Assembly: GCA_947497145.1 (NCBI GenBank)
Contig: CANMFQ010000019.1
Coordinates: 1 to 64,000 of the forward strand
DNA from: an uncultured Flavobacteriaceae bacterium
GTDB lineage: Bacteria > Bacteroidota > Bacteroidia > Flavobacteriales > Flavobacteriaceae
DNA: 64,000 nucleotides
Reading direction: 5' to 3'
Every line of letters starts with the position of its first letter. Positions within the stretch are counted from its first letter, which is position 1. Under the pieces are notes generated by a model that worked only from the letters and a program-made list of their open reading frames with translations, was not told the origin of the DNA and searched no databases. Position numbers and translations under genes: made by a program. Shown here in pieces: positions 25,602-35,766 of this stretch.

Positions 25602-28601
25602 ATGACCAGAAACACACTAAATAAAACCATTAAAATTAGAATTCTATCCATAGTTATAATGCTTATTGTGGGAATTGGCAATACTGTAATCGCTCAGCAA
25701 CAAGACACCATTTATTTCAATACACATTGGAATCCCACAACCAAAATAAAGGCTGTGTATTACAGACTAAAACCCGCACCTAAAGTTGGTGATTTATATC
25801 ATATTCAAGATTTTTATATCAACGGCGCATTACAAATGGATGGGTATTCTGTTAAACAAGACGAAGATGCATTTCATGGTCAGGTGATTTGGTATTATAA
25901 ACATGGTACACCAAAAAACATTCGGCATTACAATAAAGGAAAGCTAGAAGGGAAATCCCAATCCTTTTTTTCTAACGGCAGTTTACAAGCAGAAGGAGTG
26001 ATTAAAGACAATCAATATTGGAATGGAAGTTTCGAAATTTCATCTTCATCAGAGGGCTATAAAACCAAAGTGTATCAAGATGGGTGTTTAAAAGCGAAAC
26101 ATCAGTATTATAAAGACAATTTTTCAATTGCTTCAACCTTAAATTTCAATTGTAGTAATTATCATACTTCCGAAGTATTTTACGATAAAAATGGTAAAGA
26201 AATCAGTCAATTAATTTATGATAATTCTAACAATAAACCTATTCCTCTTTCTGGAACGGAGCAATTATTTATTTTAGATAACGAAGAGTTTGTGCTTAAA
26301 AGTATTGGCACTAGAAGCTTTTCGGGTAATAAAGACCTACAACATGTAAAAACAAAATTAGCGGTACTTACCGATACCCTTAGAGGCACTAACAAATCAG
26401 GCTATAGGTTTGAAGGGACCTTTTATACAAACGGAAAAATTGTAAATTTTGTAAACAAAAAGAAAGAAGGAGAAACACAATGCTGTTTTAATGCAAGCCA
26501 TATTAAAGCTAAAGGTGTTTATAAAAACAACCAAAAGCATCATGGCACATTTTATAACCCAAGAACCAACACTATTAGCAGTTATAAAAACGGTTATCGA
26601 GATGGTGCACAAATCACCTATGATGCAGCTGGAGATGTGATTAAACAAGAAACTTTTAAAGAGGGTAAACGTGATGGACTGTTTATTACACATAATCCAT
26701 TTACCAAAACAAAACACCAATGTATTTATAAAAACAATTATCCGTTTGAAGGCGAAGAATTGCAATACAATACATTAACCAACTATATGAATGGTAAACG
26801 TATTGAGATCACTGAATATGATTATGATACCCACCAACCAATTTCTAAAACACGTTACGACTTGGAAGACAAATATAAAATCACTTCTAAAACCATTTAT
26901 GACCAAGGCAATAGTTATGCGCTAGAATACAAAAATGGTATGCCTTTTAAAGGTATTGAAAAAAATAACAACGGATTTAAAACTTTTGCCAATGGAGAAG
27001 CTACTGGACCCTATGAAATTTTTGCAAAAAACTATTTAGAAACCGGGCAGTATATTGCTTATAATAAACACGGATTAATAACCATAAAACTAAAAGACCG
27101 CACATTGCAATGTGTTTACGATAATGGAAAACCCATAAACGGTGTAGACTACAATAGCTTATCAGGTCAACAAATCACCTATACTAATGGAATTAAAAAT
27201 GGTTTAAACATAGAAACACGTAAAAATATAGCAGCCTACGATTCGTTAACACGTTATTATAAAAACAATAAGCCTGTTGGTAAACTACTGTATTTTAAAA
27301 ATGGAACACTAGTCAATACCAGCAGTTATAAGAACGGAAAACCTTACAACGGAACATTTTACCAATACAATAGCACTAAAACATATAAAAAAGGCAAGCT
27401 TGTAGAATCTGTTATCAATGATGAACATTATGGATTTAAGCAACATTTCTATTATAGTAATGATGGTGTTTCCAAATTAAAGACCACTAATACAAAAGAT
27501 AGTATTACCTATACCTTAAGTTATAATAATAGAAGTCCGTTTCAGGGACATTTCTTTGGAAAGTTGCCGTCTACAATAAATTATATTCTTACACCATATG
27601 AAAAAGGAAAAAAACATGGAGAAGAAATAGTATATACACATCCGTTTAAAGATATAAGCTATACCCAAAATTACATTCAGGGCATAAAAGAAGGAACGAG
27701 TAGCTATTATTTTAAAGGACAAATTTTTGAAGGTACTTATAAAAACGATTTACCTTACGATGGTGATATCGGATTAGCCTATTCTGAAAAAGATATCCTT
27801 TGTGTTTCCCAATACATAAAAGGAAAAGCACAGCAGCAAAATTGTTTTGATAACAATAAATATGAGAGTAGAGTGGATACCATTTTCTCGGGAACATATA
27901 AAAATGGCAAGCCATATTCAGGAGTTTTCATCAATAAAAACCGTTATCATGTAGCGGCAAAAACGTATGAAGAAGGAAAGCTTCAAAAAACCTTTGTAAA
28001 TCCATTAAAATATAAATACTTAAGAGCTTCACTAAATATTAGTCACCATAAACAAACTGATTCTATTGTAAATAAACGATTGTATACTGCAGTAGTTCAT
28101 TATACTAATGATGAAAAAACGAGTGGTCATGCCATATATAAAAACAGTAAAGACGAAACTATTGGAACTATTCGTTTTAATAACGGAAGCCTTACAGATG
28201 CAGATTTATCTCTTTTAGTAGGCCAAAGTCCTGTATCACTCAAAACAAACAACGCCTCAACGGTAGTTTTACATGTTGAATCTGTTAATGGTATTCAAGC
28301 ACGAGCAGAAGCTTCTGTTCATTTAAATAAAAAGTTACATCTATTTCTATATGATGTACTGAGTTATTTTCAAAAACGACCATCGGCAAAATTGAGGTTT
28401 TATAATATAAAAACGAGCAAAAAATTGTTAGAAATAACTTTTAAAGAAGGAAAACCTTATCATGGCACCATGCCTCAACTTCAAGCATTCAACAAAGAGT
28501 TAAGTCAGAATATTGAATTAAAAACCTATGTTTCTGGAATTTTGAAAACGCGAAAAAGTATTCCTCTTGAGGATTTTTTAAAAGGGAAATTTAAACAATG
28601 A
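25602..28601 (+). CDS. giant secreted MORN/YwqK-repeat protein 1
   Basis: The 999-residue product has a signal peptide ending VIAQ (about residue 30), then repeating Y-K-N-G-K-P-F-x-G units throughout (at least nine, such as YKNGMPFKGIE, YKNGKPYNGTF, YKNGKPYSGVF) with intervening YxNGxxxG MORN-like words. Repeats of this type build beta-strand arrays. YwqK is the short namesake. The protein is predicted to be exported, with no membrane anchor visible. No enzyme domain is seen. It is translationally coupled (ATGA) to the 524-residue gene and paired with a paralogue at 30172. Confidence 0.8.
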   Translation: MTRNTLNKTIKIRILSIVIMLIVGIGNTVIAQQQDTIYFNTHWNPTTKIKAVYYRLKPAPKVGDLYHIQDFYINGALQMDGYSVKQDEDAFHGQVIWYYKHGTPKNIRHYNKGKLEGKSQSFFSNGSLQAEGVIKDNQYWNGSFEISSSSEGYKTKVYQDGCLKAKHQYYKDNFSIASTLNFNCSNYHTSEVFYDKNGKEISQLIYDNSNNKPIPLSGTEQLFILDNEEFVLKSIGTRSFSGNKDLQHVKTKLAVLTDTLRGTNKSGYRFEGTFYTNGKIVNFVNKKKEGETQCCFNASHIKAKGVYKNNQKHHGTFYNPRTNTISSYKNGYRDGAQITYDAAGDVIKQETFKEGKRDGLFITHNPFTKTKHQCIYKNNYPFEGEELQYNTLTNYMNGKRIEITEYDYDTHQPISKTRYDLEDKYKITSKTIYDQGNSYALEYKNGMPFKGIEKNNNGFKTFANGEATGPYEIFAKNYLETGQYIAYNKHGLITIKLKDRTLQCVYDNGKPINGVDYNSLSGQQITYTNGIKNGLNIETRKNIAAYDSLTRYYKNNKPVGKLLYFKNGTLVNTSSYKNGKPYNGTFYQYNSTKTYKKGKLVESVINDEHYGFKQHFYYSNDGVSKLKTTNTKDSITYTLSYNNRSPFQGHFFGKLPSTINYILTPYEKGKKHGEEIVYTHPFKDISYTQNYIQGIKEGTSSYYFKGQIFEGTYKNDLPYDGDIGLAYSEKDILCVSQYIKGKAQQQNCFDNNKYESRVDTIFSGTYKNGKPYSGVFINKNRYHVAAKTYEEGKLQKTFVNPLKYKYLRASLNISHHKQTDSIVNKRLYTAVVHYTNDEKTSGHAIYKNSKDETIGTIRFNNGSLTDADLSLLVGQSPVSLKTNNASTVVLHVESVNGIQARAEASVHLNKKLHLFLYDVLSYFQKRPSAKLRFYNIKTSKKLLEITFKEGKPYHGTMPQLQAFNKELSQNIELKTYVSGILKTRKSIPLEDFLKGKFKQ

Positions 28602-30172
28602 AAACACATCAAAACAGTTTACTAAAACCTGTCATTTTCTGTTTGCTTTGCCTGACTTCGATGGCTTATGCAAAAACCAACAAACCAATAACTATGGAAC
28701 AATCTCTAGATACAATAATCGCTACAGAAGTCATTTCAAAAGTGATCAACCATCAGATAAATGAAACCAGCCAGTTCAAGTTTAATTATAAGGTAAGTAA
28801 TAGAAATTTAGGCGTTCCCTATAGCATACAACCCGAATGGATTGGCGATATTAATAACGATAATGAAAACGATGTGGTCTTTACGTATCAGGATGTGTTT
28901 CGTATAGGTGCTATGCATCTTATATTGGTTGAAATAAAAGGTGCTAAACTACATAAGCTTCATAAAATAGTGACCTATAATATGCAGGGAAATTTTATTT
29001 TTAAACCTCAAACCATTTCAAATGCGTTGCTAAGTATTGATGTTTTAGAGCGTTCAGAAAACACAGATGTGCTATCAGAAGTAATTCAACTAGAATTTTA
29101 TATTGAAGATGGAGATCTATTAGAAAAAAGCAATTCTGCTTGTCCTGTTTCAGCTTTAGGCAAGCCACTTTTTAAAGATGAATCGGGGGTTGCTATTAAA
29201 CGTGAACAGTTTTTAAATGCTCATTTTAATACTGTTTTTGTTGAACGGTATAAATCAAAAGAAGCACCATTAGCAATGGAAGCACTTCGTACGGGATGCG
29301 AAAACACCATCTTAAATTTCACTATTATACGTCCTTTCGACGAAAACGAATTTCATTTTAAAGCTGAGGATAGTACAGCTCTTATACACGATAAATTATA
29401 CGAATTACGACAACAACAACGCCAACAACTCATTACCTATCTGTATGATAATTTAAAGGAGTTAAAACGAAAAACATATTACAATAAACTCATTAAAAAA
29501 AGCTTGAAAGCGCTTAAAAAAGCCGATTTTAATAGGCTGGTACTAACTCAAAAGGATTGTTATATTTCCCTTTCGTTAAAAAACGATTGGCGAGTAACTT
29601 TTGGTATTGGTAAAGATTCTAATCGAAATTTTAATTTAATCGCTAATCAAGGAGATGCAAAAAACGAACAAAATTGCAAGCTATTAGAAATTTTTAAACG
29701 AAAAAATAAACTTAAAAATGGCGAAAAACTAGCGCCCATTTCAATAGAAGAAACCAACGAACAACTGCAAGGTTTGTCTGCTTTTTTTAAGCAAATAAGT
29801 GAAGCTTTTCTTTCTAAAAAGAATTCTGAAATTATGGCGCTAATTGATGAAAACTACAAATTAGAACAACACGATAAGATGCTAAAAGGCAATACCAAGC
29901 AGTTTTTAAGTGAGCTTACAACAATGCCATATTACAATGCAAAAACCTATTCTATTATTGACCTGGCAACCGATATAAACCTAAAACAAATTGAAACTTT
30001 TGAGCTTTTAGATTGGGACTTCGACAAACAAAGTTCGTTTCAAAACGGATTGGGTAATGTCTTGTTTTATGTAAAAACGAAGCAAAAAAGCTATCAAATA
30101 GCGATTGCGTTTATCTATTATAAAGATGAACACGATAAGACCATATTTAAAATTTCAGGAGGAATGGGCTAA
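28598..30172 (+). CDS. uncharacterised secreted protein, GDINNDNENDV motif
   Basis: The 524-residue product has a signal peptide ending AYAK (about residue 26). Near residues 85-100 lies IGDINNDNENDVVFTYQ, a Ca-loop-like motif of FG-GAP/VCBS proteins (D-x-N-x-D-x-x-D). The rest is a charged helical region (RQQQRQQLITYLYDNLKELKR) and a C-terminal beta domain ending KISGGMG. No enzyme motif is seen. Its stop overlaps the next gene's ATG (TAATG), and its start overlaps the previous stop, so the three make one coupled unit. I could not place it in a family. Confidence 0.7.
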   Translation: MKTHQNSLLKPVIFCLLCLTSMAYAKTNKPITMEQSLDTIIATEVISKVINHQINETSQFKFNYKVSNRNLGVPYSIQPEWIGDINNDNENDVVFTYQDVFRIGAMHLILVEIKGAKLHKLHKIVTYNMQGNFIFKPQTISNALLSIDVLERSENTDVLSEVIQLEFYIEDGDLLEKSNSACPVSALGKPLFKDESGVAIKREQFLNAHFNTVFVERYKSKEAPLAMEALRTGCENTILNFTIIRPFDENEFHFKAEDSTALIHDKLYELRQQQRQQLITYLYDNLKELKRKTYYNKLIKKSLKALKKADFNRLVLTQKDCYISLSLKNDWRVTFGIGKDSNRNFNLIANQGDAKNEQNCKLLEIFKRKNKLKNGEKLAPISIEETNEQLQGLSAFFKQISEAFLSKKNSEIMALIDENYKLEQHDKMLKGNTKQFLSELTTMPYYNAKTYSIIDLATDINLKQIETFELLDWDFDKQSSFQNGLGNVLFYVKTKQKSYQIAIAFIYYKDEHDKTIFKISGGMG

Positions 30173-33100
30173 TGGGAAAACGAACACACATCATAACTCT
30201 ATTAATAATTATGGTACTTGGCAAGACATTACATTCGCAAACAGTAAAAGACACGGTGTACTTTGATGCAAATGGGTATATGGTTGATAAAGCCATTGCG
30301 CATCACTATCTTTTAATTCCTATGGAAAAAGAAAAAGAGTTGTACCGAATGACCAAAAAATACTTAAACGGAAAAACGTATAAGGATGGCTTAACCCCAA
30401 ATCCGTATCATAATTTTGAAATATATGAAGGCCTAGTAACAACGTATCATCCTAACGGAACCATTAAATCTACAGCAGAATATAAAAACTACAAGTATCA
30501 CGGACGCCTAGAATGGTTTAACGAAAGCGGACAAAACATAGCATCTGGAATTGCTGAAAGCGGAAATTTTACAGACGGCACATTCTTTATCGAAAACGAC
30601 TTTAAACACTATTTATTAACGGTTAAAAACAATCAAATTATAACTAAAATTTTCAGCTATGCCAACGGAAAAAAGGCACAGATAGATTATTTCAATAAAA
30701 GCAATGTTTGCGAAACTACCGAATATTTCAATCTGCAAGGCGATAGCTTAGGAAGTCTAGCATATCATACCAACCCCAATGCTGTTCGCGAATCTGGAAC
30801 TAAAGTCGATTTTCATTTTCAGCATAAAATGGTTGCTTTTATAAAAGCAATAAGCACTTATAACACCGTGGGTAACCTAACAGAAATACTTACTAAAACA
30901 CCAAAGGGCAAAACTTTAGCAAAAGGAACTTACAACAGAACAACGGCACAATATTCTGGAAGCATTTATGAACAAGGTAACATTACCGTTTACAAAGAAA
31001 ATACACCCACAAAGGTTACCTTTTACAAACCCAATGGCGAAGCTCTAGCAGTGGGCGTTTTTAAAGACGCGTATCCCTACAATGGCACTTTCTGCTCTGA
31101 AATCTTTCAGTTTTCAGGAAAATCGACACCACCAAAACATCAAATTGTTTGCAAAACCTACAAAAATGGAGTTCTAGAAGGAAAACAAATTACTTACAAC
31201 CCTAATTTTAAAGTAGAAGCATATACCACATATAAGGCTGGTAATATTGAAGGCGAAGCAATGTCTACGAGTATTTATACAGGAAAACAGCATAAAATAA
31301 TCTACAAAAACGGAAAGCCTTTTGAGGGAGACGAAATCAATTTAAGTATAAATAGCTATAAAGAAGGGCTTTTAGTAGAAAAAAAGGAATTCGATTTTGA
31401 CACGAATCAGTTATCTAAAATTAGTTATTACAATACTAATAAAGAATTGATAAAAGTGAAGCAAAAATATAAGCAAAACTGGTACGAAGCCATTTATAAA
31501 TCTGGAAAGCTATTTGAAGGTTATGAAGCGACTTCTAAAAATGTTACGGCCTATAAAAACGGAGAAAAAAATGGTAAATTTATACAAGAATCCTACCATT
31601 TAATCACCCAAGGCAATTACGAAAACGGAATGTTAAACGGTGTTGTAACGTATTTTAGAAAACAGCGTAAAGACACATTGTCTTGCCTATTTAAAAAGGA
31701 TAACCCTGTAGAAGGTCTCAAGGTAGAACACTTTAACCCCAATTTTATTACTACCTATAAAAACAAAGTAAAACACGGCAAGGAAGTTACGCATTTAAAA
31801 TCCTATTTTTCTAAATGCGATGCTGTAGAACGTTATTTTGAAAAAGGGTATCCAACAGGCATTAGCACTTATTTTAAAGACGAAAAACCAATAGCAACTC
31901 TAACATACAAAAACCATATACCTTATGATGGCGTTTTGCTTGGGAAACGTTTTAAGAAAGAATTTAAAAACGGACAATTGGTTTTAGAATCTAAAATAAT
32001 TTCATCATCATTTGTTGAAACCACGTATTATAAAATGAATACCATCGTGAAGCGGGAATATACACTGCCTCGATTTGACGAACCCGCTTATACTATAATT
32101 TACAAAAACGGAAAACCTTTTCAAGGTACTCTGGTATATTTTGATTCCGAAGCCAAAACCACAAGATTTTCTCAGTATAAGAATTTTAAAAAAGAAGGTA
32201 AAGAGCAACTTAAATTAAAAGTACATAAAGACACGATAAGTATAGAACAATTTTATGTGTCTGAAAAACAAGAAGGAGCATCTCATTTTATTTTTGGTGA
32301 AGAAAATGAAAATCACCGTGGCATTTATAAAAACGGTAATCCTCAAAACGGTCAGTTTTTAGAACTTTTAGACGCCGAATTAATTGCTATTGCTCAGTAT
32401 AAAAATAACGAATGCTTAAAAAAAGTATTTTATTTTCCACACAAACCTAATAAGGTTGTAGACTCCATTATCTATAAAAACAATATGCCTTTTGAAGGTG
32501 TAAATTACGCCTTTTTCAATAAAATGAAATTGAAGCAATATGTTACAAAAGGCATAAAAACCAAAACAGAGGCAAGGTATGTTTATGATTTTTCAGAGAA
32601 TGCTATAGAAATTCATCACAAACCATTAGTAGACAGTATTTATAGCAGTCGCTGTTTTTATCCTAATGCAGAGGTAGCTTTTACAGATAGTAGTCTAAAA
32701 AGTGGCCGTGTAGATTTTTCTAAAGACGACAAATCCTTAGGTTTTCTGGTGTTTAAAGACCGTGTACTTAAAGATATTCAGCTTGAATATGTTTGTAATA
32801 AGCAAACCATAAGTGTAACAATGCATTCTAATACTAGCGTTAGCATAACAGGAAATGAGCTAAATACAGCAAATTTAACCTATAAAACAATAGTGTCTTC
32901 TGCTTTCTTTATCCCCGAAGACATGCACAATTTATATGTGAATTTTCCATTTATTAATCCTTCAAAATCTGAGATAATCAGCTATGAATATTATCTAAAT
33001 GATTTGCCTAATCCCATTGCAGAAATAACAATGCAAAACGGCAAATATCATTCAGGAGATTTTATTAGCTACGATAGTTTTAATAAAACATATGTGTATC

Positions 33101-33189
33101 GCGTATATTTTAACGGTGAGAATATCATTGTAATTAAAAATTTATCTCTCGAAGATTTAGAAGCGATGTATCAAGAAAAGCAGCATTAA
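30172..33189 (+). CDS. giant secreted MORN/YwqK-repeat protein 2
   Basis: The 1005-residue product is a paralogue of the 25602 protein. It has a signal peptide ending LHSQ (about residue 23) and at least eight YKNGKPFEG-like units (YKNGKPFEGDE, YKNGKPFQGTL, YKNNMPFEGVN, FKKDNPVEGLK), with the same YxNG tandem texture. Near the C-terminus both proteins carry an NNGSL/FKDRVLKD-type beta region. The ATG overlaps the previous stop. Twin giant repeat proteins around a third secreted protein suggest a surface or secreted complex. No enzyme domain is seen. Confidence 0.8.
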   Translation: MGKRTHIITLLIIMVLGKTLHSQTVKDTVYFDANGYMVDKAIAHHYLLIPMEKEKELYRMTKKYLNGKTYKDGLTPNPYHNFEIYEGLVTTYHPNGTIKSTAEYKNYKYHGRLEWFNESGQNIASGIAESGNFTDGTFFIENDFKHYLLTVKNNQIITKIFSYANGKKAQIDYFNKSNVCETTEYFNLQGDSLGSLAYHTNPNAVRESGTKVDFHFQHKMVAFIKAISTYNTVGNLTEILTKTPKGKTLAKGTYNRTTAQYSGSIYEQGNITVYKENTPTKVTFYKPNGEALAVGVFKDAYPYNGTFCSEIFQFSGKSTPPKHQIVCKTYKNGVLEGKQITYNPNFKVEAYTTYKAGNIEGEAMSTSIYTGKQHKIIYKNGKPFEGDEINLSINSYKEGLLVEKKEFDFDTNQLSKISYYNTNKELIKVKQKYKQNWYEAIYKSGKLFEGYEATSKNVTAYKNGEKNGKFIQESYHLITQGNYENGMLNGVVTYFRKQRKDTLSCLFKKDNPVEGLKVEHFNPNFITTYKNKVKHGKEVTHLKSYFSKCDAVERYFEKGYPTGISTYFKDEKPIATLTYKNHIPYDGVLLGKRFKKEFKNGQLVLESKIISSSFVETTYYKMNTIVKREYTLPRFDEPAYTIIYKNGKPFQGTLVYFDSEAKTTRFSQYKNFKKEGKEQLKLKVHKDTISIEQFYVSEKQEGASHFIFGEENENHRGIYKNGNPQNGQFLELLDAELIAIAQYKNNECLKKVFYFPHKPNKVVDSIIYKNNMPFEGVNYAFFNKMKLKQYVTKGIKTKTEARYVYDFSENAIEIHHKPLVDSIYSSRCFYPNAEVAFTDSSLKSGRVDFSKDDKSLGFLVFKDRVLKDIQLEYVCNKQTISVTMHSNTSVSITGNELNTANLTYKTIVSSAFFIPEDMHNLYVNFPFINPSKSEIISYEYYLNDLPNPIAEITMQNGKYHSGDFISYDSFNKTYVYRVYFNGENIIVIKNLSLEDLEAMYQEKQH

Positions 33190-33191
33190 AT

Positions 33192-33725
33192 ATGAATTCG
33201 TATGCTACATCAACACGTTTAATTAAGTTTCTGTTTTGCGGATTTGCCTTGGCTCTGTTTTTTGGTATGTGTACGGCATATCTATCGGTAAACCTATTTC
33301 ATTGTTATGGGGGTATTGAATTTTTAATTGGATTAGGCTTAGGCTACGGTTTGTATCGATTAGCTAAAAAAATTAAATATTTTAAATTAGATAATATTCC
33401 AAAACTTCTTATTGTGTTTTGCATTGGTTATTTGCTACTGCATTACTTTTTTGAGTTCATTTTTATAGCATTAGATCAACATATTCGTTTTGTTACTTCA
33501 TTTTCTAAATCACTTCATTTTAATGATTTAATAGCCTTCAAACCTCAGCAAACGTTTAGTCATTTTTTAGGAAATAAAATTTCAAAAGGCTTTCGTATTT
33601 ACAGTTTTAATACAGGGATTCTGGGTTGGGTAGTTTGTTGGGTATTACAGTTTTTTATCATTTATATCCTGGCATATCGTGTACTTGTTGACTATTTATC
33701 GAAGTATATAGCAGATGAATTATAA
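33192..33725 (+). CDS. four-helix uncharacterised membrane protein
   Basis: The 177-residue product has about four hydrophobic segments (13-35, 40-58, 74-95, 143-165) and starts two bases after the MORN protein 2 stop. Segment text includes LALFFGMCTAYLSVNLFHCYGGIEFLIGLGLGYGLYRLA and WVVCWVLQFFIIYILAYRVL. No family recognised. Possibly an anchor or channel for the exported giants beside it. Confidence 0.6.
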   Translation: MNSYATSTRLIKFLFCGFALALFFGMCTAYLSVNLFHCYGGIEFLIGLGLGYGLYRLAKKIKYFKLDNIPKLLIVFCIGYLLLHYFFEFIFIALDQHIRFVTSFSKSLHFNDLIAFKPQQTFSHFLGNKISKGFRIYSFNTGILGWVVCWVLQFFIIYILAYRVLVDYLSKYIADEL

Positions 33726-33749
33726 TCAAAAAACATAATTTAAAACGGC

Positions 33750-34505
33750 ATGAAATTAATTAAATATTATATACAATTATTATCACTTATAATTCTCGTT
33801 ACCAGTTGTAGCAATATAAGTAACAAAAATATCGAGGATTTAAAAAATATGCATCAGTTAAAGGTTGAAATAGCTATTTTAAATGCACTTGAAACCAAAA
33901 CCATAGATGGTATTATGGTTACTTTATACGATGCAAATGACAAACTAGTTGGTAACGATAGTTTACAAGTTTTAATGAATGACAAACCAATGACGCTTAG
34001 TGGAAATTATGCAGGCTATTATTCATATGATCGGTATTATCTATTAAGAAAGCAAAGTCCAGAAACACAGTATCAATTTAAATTAATGTTTCCTGATAGC
34101 ACCCTTTTTAATTTAGGCAGTATTACCCCAAAACCTACCGAATTAAACAGAAGACTAACAATTGCAAAACAAATCAACAAGCCAGAAGCAATTGTCATGA
34201 CTTGGAGTGATTTGTCACATCTTACACACGTAGATTTAAAAATGTATTATGAGGATTCTACAGACGCAAGCCATTATACCTTCAAAACAGAAACTATCGA
34301 TTTGGTGACCACAAAACAACGAGAAAGGGGAAACTTTATACTTTCAAAAGAACAATTAAGAGATTCTAGTTTGGTTATAAAAAGCATTAAAAGTGTCATT
34401 TCTGAAAAGCAAAGTGGGCTTTTATTGCAAAATCTACTTGAAGGGAGTTCTTGCTATTTTACTAATTCGCTAACTCAAACCACAGACGTTATTCTAACTA
34501 AATAA
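33750..34505 (+). CDS. uncharacterised lipoprotein
   Basis: The 251-residue product has a lipobox at LVTSC (about Cys20), then a beta-rich body with TIDGIMVTLYDANDKLVGNDSLQVLMNDKPM and LFNLGSITPKPTELNRRLTIAKQINKPEAIVMTWS. It resembles the N-terminal beta-sandwich part of other surface lipoproteins, but no family is recognised. It lies between the membrane protein (24 bases) and the 34510 gene (4 bases) in the same operon. Confidence 0.6.
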   Translation: MKLIKYYIQLLSLIILVTSCSNISNKNIEDLKNMHQLKVEIAILNALETKTIDGIMVTLYDANDKLVGNDSLQVLMNDKPMTLSGNYAGYYSYDRYYLLRKQSPETQYQFKLMFPDSTLFNLGSITPKPTELNRRLTIAKQINKPEAIVMTWSDLSHLTHVDLKMYYEDSTDASHYTFKTETIDLVTTKQRERGNFILSKEQLRDSSLVIKSIKSVISEKQSGLLLQNLLEGSSCYFTNSLTQTTDVILTK

Positions 34506-34509
34506 TATT

Positions 34510-35745
34510 ATGGGAATTGTAACAGGCTTAGATCTTATTCATAATAAAACCACTTCGGGAGTATTCAAAAAAGATTCTGAAACCATGTTGCCTATTGTTA
34601 GTCAACTTCATGCAAAACCTTTTACTGTTGCCGAGTTATATCCAAAACTAGAAGAGGCTTTTAAAAACAATACGGAATACACCTTAAAACGCATTTCAGA
34701 ATCGGAGTTACAGATAGAAGAAAGGCACAACGAATTAATGACGTTGACTTATACCAATTATACGATTTCTGAAGAAAACAATTCGTTACGCATTAAAAGT
34801 CGGTTTTTAACACCATTATTCTATGAACTCCTTTCAGATTATGCTACTAAAGGACATGAAGTTGTTATTGATTGGCAAGGCAAGCATCCGTTCTTTACAA
34901 CTAAGACCATTAAAAATTATAAAGGTGGGCATTATCATTATGCCTGTAAAGTTCCAATCAAGCAATTAATCAGTTATGTTTCAGGTGTTTTTAAGGAATT
35001 TAAATCTCATAATGCATTTTGGGATATCACTATTTTTCATCAAGACTTTAGTATAGAAATAAACAATTATTCTTGTGCCATTTATGAAGATGATGCTTCT
35101 GTGCTACCAGAACATCAAGCTTTTTGTATGATAATCAATGAACCTCAAATTCAATTTAAAACGATAGATTTAGAAATATCTGAAGGTGGGAGCTATTATT
35201 TTAATGATAAATCTCCTGATGAAATAATGACGGTTTTAAAAGCGATGCTTTCAGAATTAAAAGCACAGGGAACCAAGGGGTTTTTAACCGTATTCAATCC
35301 CATTTGCCAGTCGTATTATGAGATTTCAGCAACGATTAATTCGTTAGGGATAAAAGAAGAATTGATTGATAGACTATTGTCTAGTTGTAGTTTTGTGAAT
35401 CAAAATAAAGTAACACATATTCTAAAGCGTTTGCCCGATGGCACAATAGACATCGAAGGGACTTATCAACAAAATTCAACACCAATGGGTATCACAATTA
35501 CTGATGACGATCTTTTCAAAGGCGATTGCTATTTTGATAAATTTTACAATCATCAAGTGTTTGAAACCCTTTTAACTACTATAGCCAAGCATTTTTGTGC
35601 ATGTTTTCTGAGCTGTTGGGAATTATTAGAAGAAAACGGATTAGACATCTATTATCACAACCAAGAAGATAAAAAGCGAATAGCAACTCATTTTAAGAAT
35701 CTAGAAGGTTTTGAGGACTATGAGGTGCGGTTTGTTGCCGTGTAA
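34510..35745 (+). CDS. uncharacterised 411-residue cytoplasmic protein
   Basis: It starts with MGIVTGLDLIHNKTTSGVFKKDSETML and has no signal peptide or membrane segment. Readable words: GHEVVIDWQGKHPFFTTKTIKNYKGGHYHYACKVPI, DITIFHQDFSIEINNYSCAIYEDDA, ISEGGSYYFNDKSPDEIM and EDYEVRFVAV at the end. Composition and position match the operon above. I recognise no family, and no catalytic pattern is evident. It is the last gene of the coupled unit that begins at 25602. The next gene is on the other strand. Confidence 0.6.
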   Translation: MGIVTGLDLIHNKTTSGVFKKDSETMLPIVSQLHAKPFTVAELYPKLEEAFKNNTEYTLKRISESELQIEERHNELMTLTYTNYTISEENNSLRIKSRFLTPLFYELLSDYATKGHEVVIDWQGKHPFFTTKTIKNYKGGHYHYACKVPIKQLISYVSGVFKEFKSHNAFWDITIFHQDFSIEINNYSCAIYEDDASVLPEHQAFCMIINEPQIQFKTIDLEISEGGSYYFNDKSPDEIMTVLKAMLSELKAQGTKGFLTVFNPICQSYYEISATINSLGIKEELIDRLLSSCSFVNQNKVTHILKRLPDGTIDIEGTYQQNSTPMGITITDDDLFKGDCYFDKFYNHQVFETLLTTIAKHFCACFLSCWELLEENGLDIYYHNQEDKKRIATHFKNLEGFEDYEVRFVAV

Positions 35746-35766
35746 AATAAATGATAAAACAACATT

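Noticed and set aside
9657-35745. A complete toxin-immunity or T6SS locus
   Set aside because: No toxin domain, Rhs, VgrG, Hcp or sheath gene is visible, so a full secretion system is not claimed; only the immunity-like content is.
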